DNA of 64,000 nucleotides from Pelagimonas sp050633425 (GTDB taxonomy: Bacteria > Pseudomonadota > Alphaproteobacteria > Rhodobacterales > Rhodobacteraceae). Both the position numbers and the translations under genes were made by a program. The notes beneath the pieces were generated by a model. That model was given only the letters and a program-made list of their open reading frames with translations, did no database searches and was not told the DNA's origin. The stretch lies in assembly GCF_050633425.1 (NCBI RefSeq), contig NZ_JBOEGM010000024.1, positions 1 through 64,000 on the forward strand, read 5' to 3'. Shown one piece after another: positions 62,168 through 64,000 of this stretch (position 1 is the stretch's first letter; each line of letters starts with the position of its first letter).

Positions 62168-62980
62168 ATGGCTAAAAATTTCTCACTCAAGAAAACTATC
62201 AAAGCACAAGCCGAACAATGGTGGTTGCCCGTCGGGTTGATCGTTATCTGGTGGGTGGCCTCTGCGGGATCGACATCCTTCTATTTCCCACCGTTAAGCA
62301 AGATCGTCGCGGCGCTGTTGCGCGATCTGGCCTCAGGTCTGTTGCTGAAACACCTGGCGTTTAGTTTGACGAATATGACCGTTGGTTTGGCCTACGCGAT
62401 GGTGTTTGGTGTCATCCTGGGTCTGATCGTTGGGTACTTCAAAACACTGCGGCAGGCGACAAGCCCTTTGTTGAACTTCTTTCGCTCTATTCCGATTGCC
62501 GCCATCGTGCCGATCGTGATCGTGGCGATGGGAACGGGCGCTGCACCGAAAATCTTTATCATCGGGTTGGCCTGTTTCTGGCCGATCCTGCTCAATACAA
62601 TCGACGGCGTGCGCGGTGTCCCACAGCAGATGATTGAAACCTCGCGTGCCTTCAGCATCCCTTTGCCACTGTTGTTTTGGCGCGTGTTGTTCATGGCTGC
62701 GCTGCCACAGATCATGGCCGGCATCCGTGTGGCGGTTTCGGTGGCGTTGGTCTTGATGGTGGTCAGTGAATTCTTTGGAGCCAGTCAGGGCATTGGATTC
62801 TTCATCAGCGAAAGCAAACAGCATTTTGCGATGGTTGAAACATGGGCAGGCACGCTTTTGGTGGGCATTTTGGGCTACGTGCTGTCGGCGCTGTTTTTGA
62901 AAATCGAGGCTTGGTTACTGTCTTGGTACTTTCAGGAAGCCAGAACCACTGCGCCCCAAACCACATCTTCCGGAACTTAA
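62168..62980 (+). CDS. Second ABC transporter permease, same family
   Basis: 270 residues, six helices, with the EAA-like loop IETSRAFSIPLPLLFWRVLFMAALP near residue 158. It is a paralogue of the preceding gene, so the transporter probably has a heterodimeric channel. The ATG at 62168 lies three bases after the first permease stop; the longer frame upstream overlaps that gene. Confidence 0.88.
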   Translation: MAKNFSLKKTIKAQAEQWWLPVGLIVIWWVASAGSTSFYFPPLSKIVAALLRDLASGLLLKHLAFSLTNMTVGLAYAMVFGVILGLIVGYFKTLRQATSPLLNFFRSIPIAAIVPIVIVAMGTGAAPKIFIIGLACFWPILLNTIDGVRGVPQQMIETSRAFSIPLPLLFWRVLFMAALPQIMAGIRVAVSVALVLMVVSEFFGASQGIGFFISESKQHFAMVETWAGTLLVGILGYVLSALFLKIEAWLLSWYFQEARTTAPQTTSSGT

Positions 62981-63778
62981 ATGATGGATCAAGAACACAT
63001 GACGCTTACGACTCGCAGCCCTTCCAGCCCCAGACAGATGGAAATATCGGGCTTGAGCAAAAGTTACGGCTCGGTCCATGTTTTGAACGATATCAATGTG
63101 ACGGTTGCTCCGGGCGAATTCATCTGCATTGTTGGTCCTTCGGGGGTCGGCAAGACCACATTACTGCGCAGTTTGTCAGGACTGATTGACCTCAGCGCGG
63201 GCGAAGTGCGTGTGGGCGATGATGTGCTCGACGGTCCCATTCCCGACATCGGTTTGGTGTTTCAAGATTACCGTGGCTCGTTGATGCCATGGATGCGCAC
63301 CCTCGAAAATGTCGCCTTCCCACTGCGTGGCAAAGGTATGGGCAAAGCCGAGCGCAACAAGATTGCTCAGAAATGTCTCGAAGATGTAGGTCTTGGCGAC
63401 GCCGCGCACAGCTATCCGTGGGAATTGTCCGGCGGCATGCAGCAGCGCGTCGCGATCGCGCGTGCGCTGGCTTATGATGCTCATATTTTGCTGATGGACG
63501 AGCCGTTTGGTGCGCTTGATGCGCAAACGCGGCTTGGGCTTGAGGACCTCGTGCTTGATCTGCGCAAGCGGCTGAATATTAGCGTCATCGTTGTGACCCA
63601 CGATATCGATGAGGCGGTTTATCTTGCTGATCGTGTTGTGGTTTTGTCGGGAAAACCGGCCACTGTCATTGATATTGTTGATGTTGATCTGGGCAACGAC
63701 CGCGACCAGATCACGACAAAATCGGATCCACTCTTTGTGGAATATCGAAACCGCGTCCTGAAAGAAATAATGCGATAG
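62981..63778 (+). CDS. ABC transporter ATP-binding protein
   Basis: 265 residues, SsuB/TauB type. Walker A GPSGVGKTTL near residue 51, signature LSGGMQQRVAIARAL near 149, Walker B ILLMDEPFGALD near 170 and the H-loop VVTHDIDEAV near 206. It starts directly after the second permease stop; an ATG one codon later is equally possible. Confidence 0.9.
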   Translation: MMDQEHMTLTTRSPSSPRQMEISGLSKSYGSVHVLNDINVTVAPGEFICIVGPSGVGKTTLLRSLSGLIDLSAGEVRVGDDVLDGPIPDIGLVFQDYRGSLMPWMRTLENVAFPLRGKGMGKAERNKIAQKCLEDVGLGDAAHSYPWELSGGMQQRVAIARALAYDAHILLMDEPFGALDAQTRLGLEDLVLDLRKRLNISVIVVTHDIDEAVYLADRVVVLSGKPATVIDIVDVDLGNDRDQITTKSDPLFVEYRNRVLKEIMR

Positions 63779-63838
63779 GACGCTGTCAAAAGCTGGATCA
63801 ACAGATCCGGTTGCTCATCAAATGGGAGGAACCAACCA

Positions 63839-64000
63839 ATGGGCTTTACGTCAATGACCATCCGCGGAATGAAGGCCGCGCTTCTTGCAACTTCGATGAC
63901 GACCTCGCTGCTCACCGCCGCAAAAGCCGACGAGATGACGACGCTAAAAATCAACCGCTCGCCCGTGGGCACGTTCCAAGGGCTGTTCATTGCCGAGGAG
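63839..64000 (+). CDS. ABC transporter substrate-binding protein, cut by the window edge
   Basis: 54 codons visible, open at the window end. The start at 63839 follows GGGAGGA. A signal peptide (about residues 1-30, ending in TAAKA) is followed by LKINRSPVGTFQGLFIAEE, the typical opening of NMT1/THI5- or SsuA-like binding proteins. The substrate is not readable; sulfonates, taurine, nitrate or pyrimidine precursors are family options. Confidence 0.82.
   Translation, partial: MGFTSMTIRGMKAALLATSMTTSLLTAAKADEMTTLKINRSPVGTFQGLFIAEE

Overview
The window looks like a chromosomal segment of a marine alphaproteobacterium of the Roseobacter group (Rhodobacterales). Pointers are the gene order murA / DUF2948 / hisD / UPF0262 / low-molecular-weight phosphatase / infA / maf / RNase G-like / yacG, the Roseobacter-type methylamine cluster mgsABC-gmaS-mgdABCD with folD and purU, an ars operon built on ArsJ, and a Zur-ZnuABC locus with alphaproteobacterial Zur boxes. 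No rRNA, CRISPR array or intact insertion sequence is visible.

Layout. 0-3.7 kb: the first codons of an unknown divergent gene, then a TRAP transporter (dctP, dctQ, dctM). 3.8-6.9 kb: arsenic operon with a fused ArsR-ArsC protein, an ArsJ-associated GAPDH and the organoarsenical exporter ArsJ. 6.9-12.4 kb: two divergently transcribed membrane-bound GGDEF-EAL proteins (cyclic di-GMP turnover). 12.7-24.8 kb: an XRE-cupin regulator and an operon for monomethylamine use through gamma-glutamylmethylamide and N-methylglutamate, followed by folD and purU, which take the methylene-THF product on to formate. 25.8-34.0 kb: tRNA-Thr, then housekeeping genes (cell wall, histidine, translation initiation, RNA turnover) interrupted by a broken DUF4272 gene carrying two independent lesions. 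34.1-36.7 kb: 5-oxoprolinase pxpBCA. 36.7-39.9 kb: zinc uptake (znuA divergent from zur-znuC-znuB, with two Zur boxes between). 39.9-45.2 kb: GNAT, tRNA-Tyr, rlmB, a membrane protein, a zinc-ribbon protein, and ribBX-ribH-nusB. 45.8-49.1 kb: LysR regulator divergent from DoxX, a YgiD-type dioxygenase and a glutathionyl-hydroquinone reductase, probably a quinone/phenol stress module.

49.1-61.4 kb is an accessory-looking, less densely coding stretch. It holds a 1,249-residue STAND-like protein that lacks a proper Walker A lysine. Divergent from it is a two-gene unit: a class A PBP-like protein with an intact transpeptidase triad but an eroded glycosyltransferase half, and a four-helix membrane protein. 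After these come an IS5-like remnant, a Hint-domain surface protein, a conserved hypothetical gene and gene-poor spacers with inverted and direct repeats. This is the best candidate in the window for an undescribed system. The window ends with an ABC importer of the nitrate/sulfonate/taurine type (two permeases, ATPase, start of the binding protein) behind a clear sigma-70-like promoter with an operator-like palindrome over the expected transcription start.

All calls come from reading sequence and translated motifs. No database search was run, so family names rest on recognised motifs and context.
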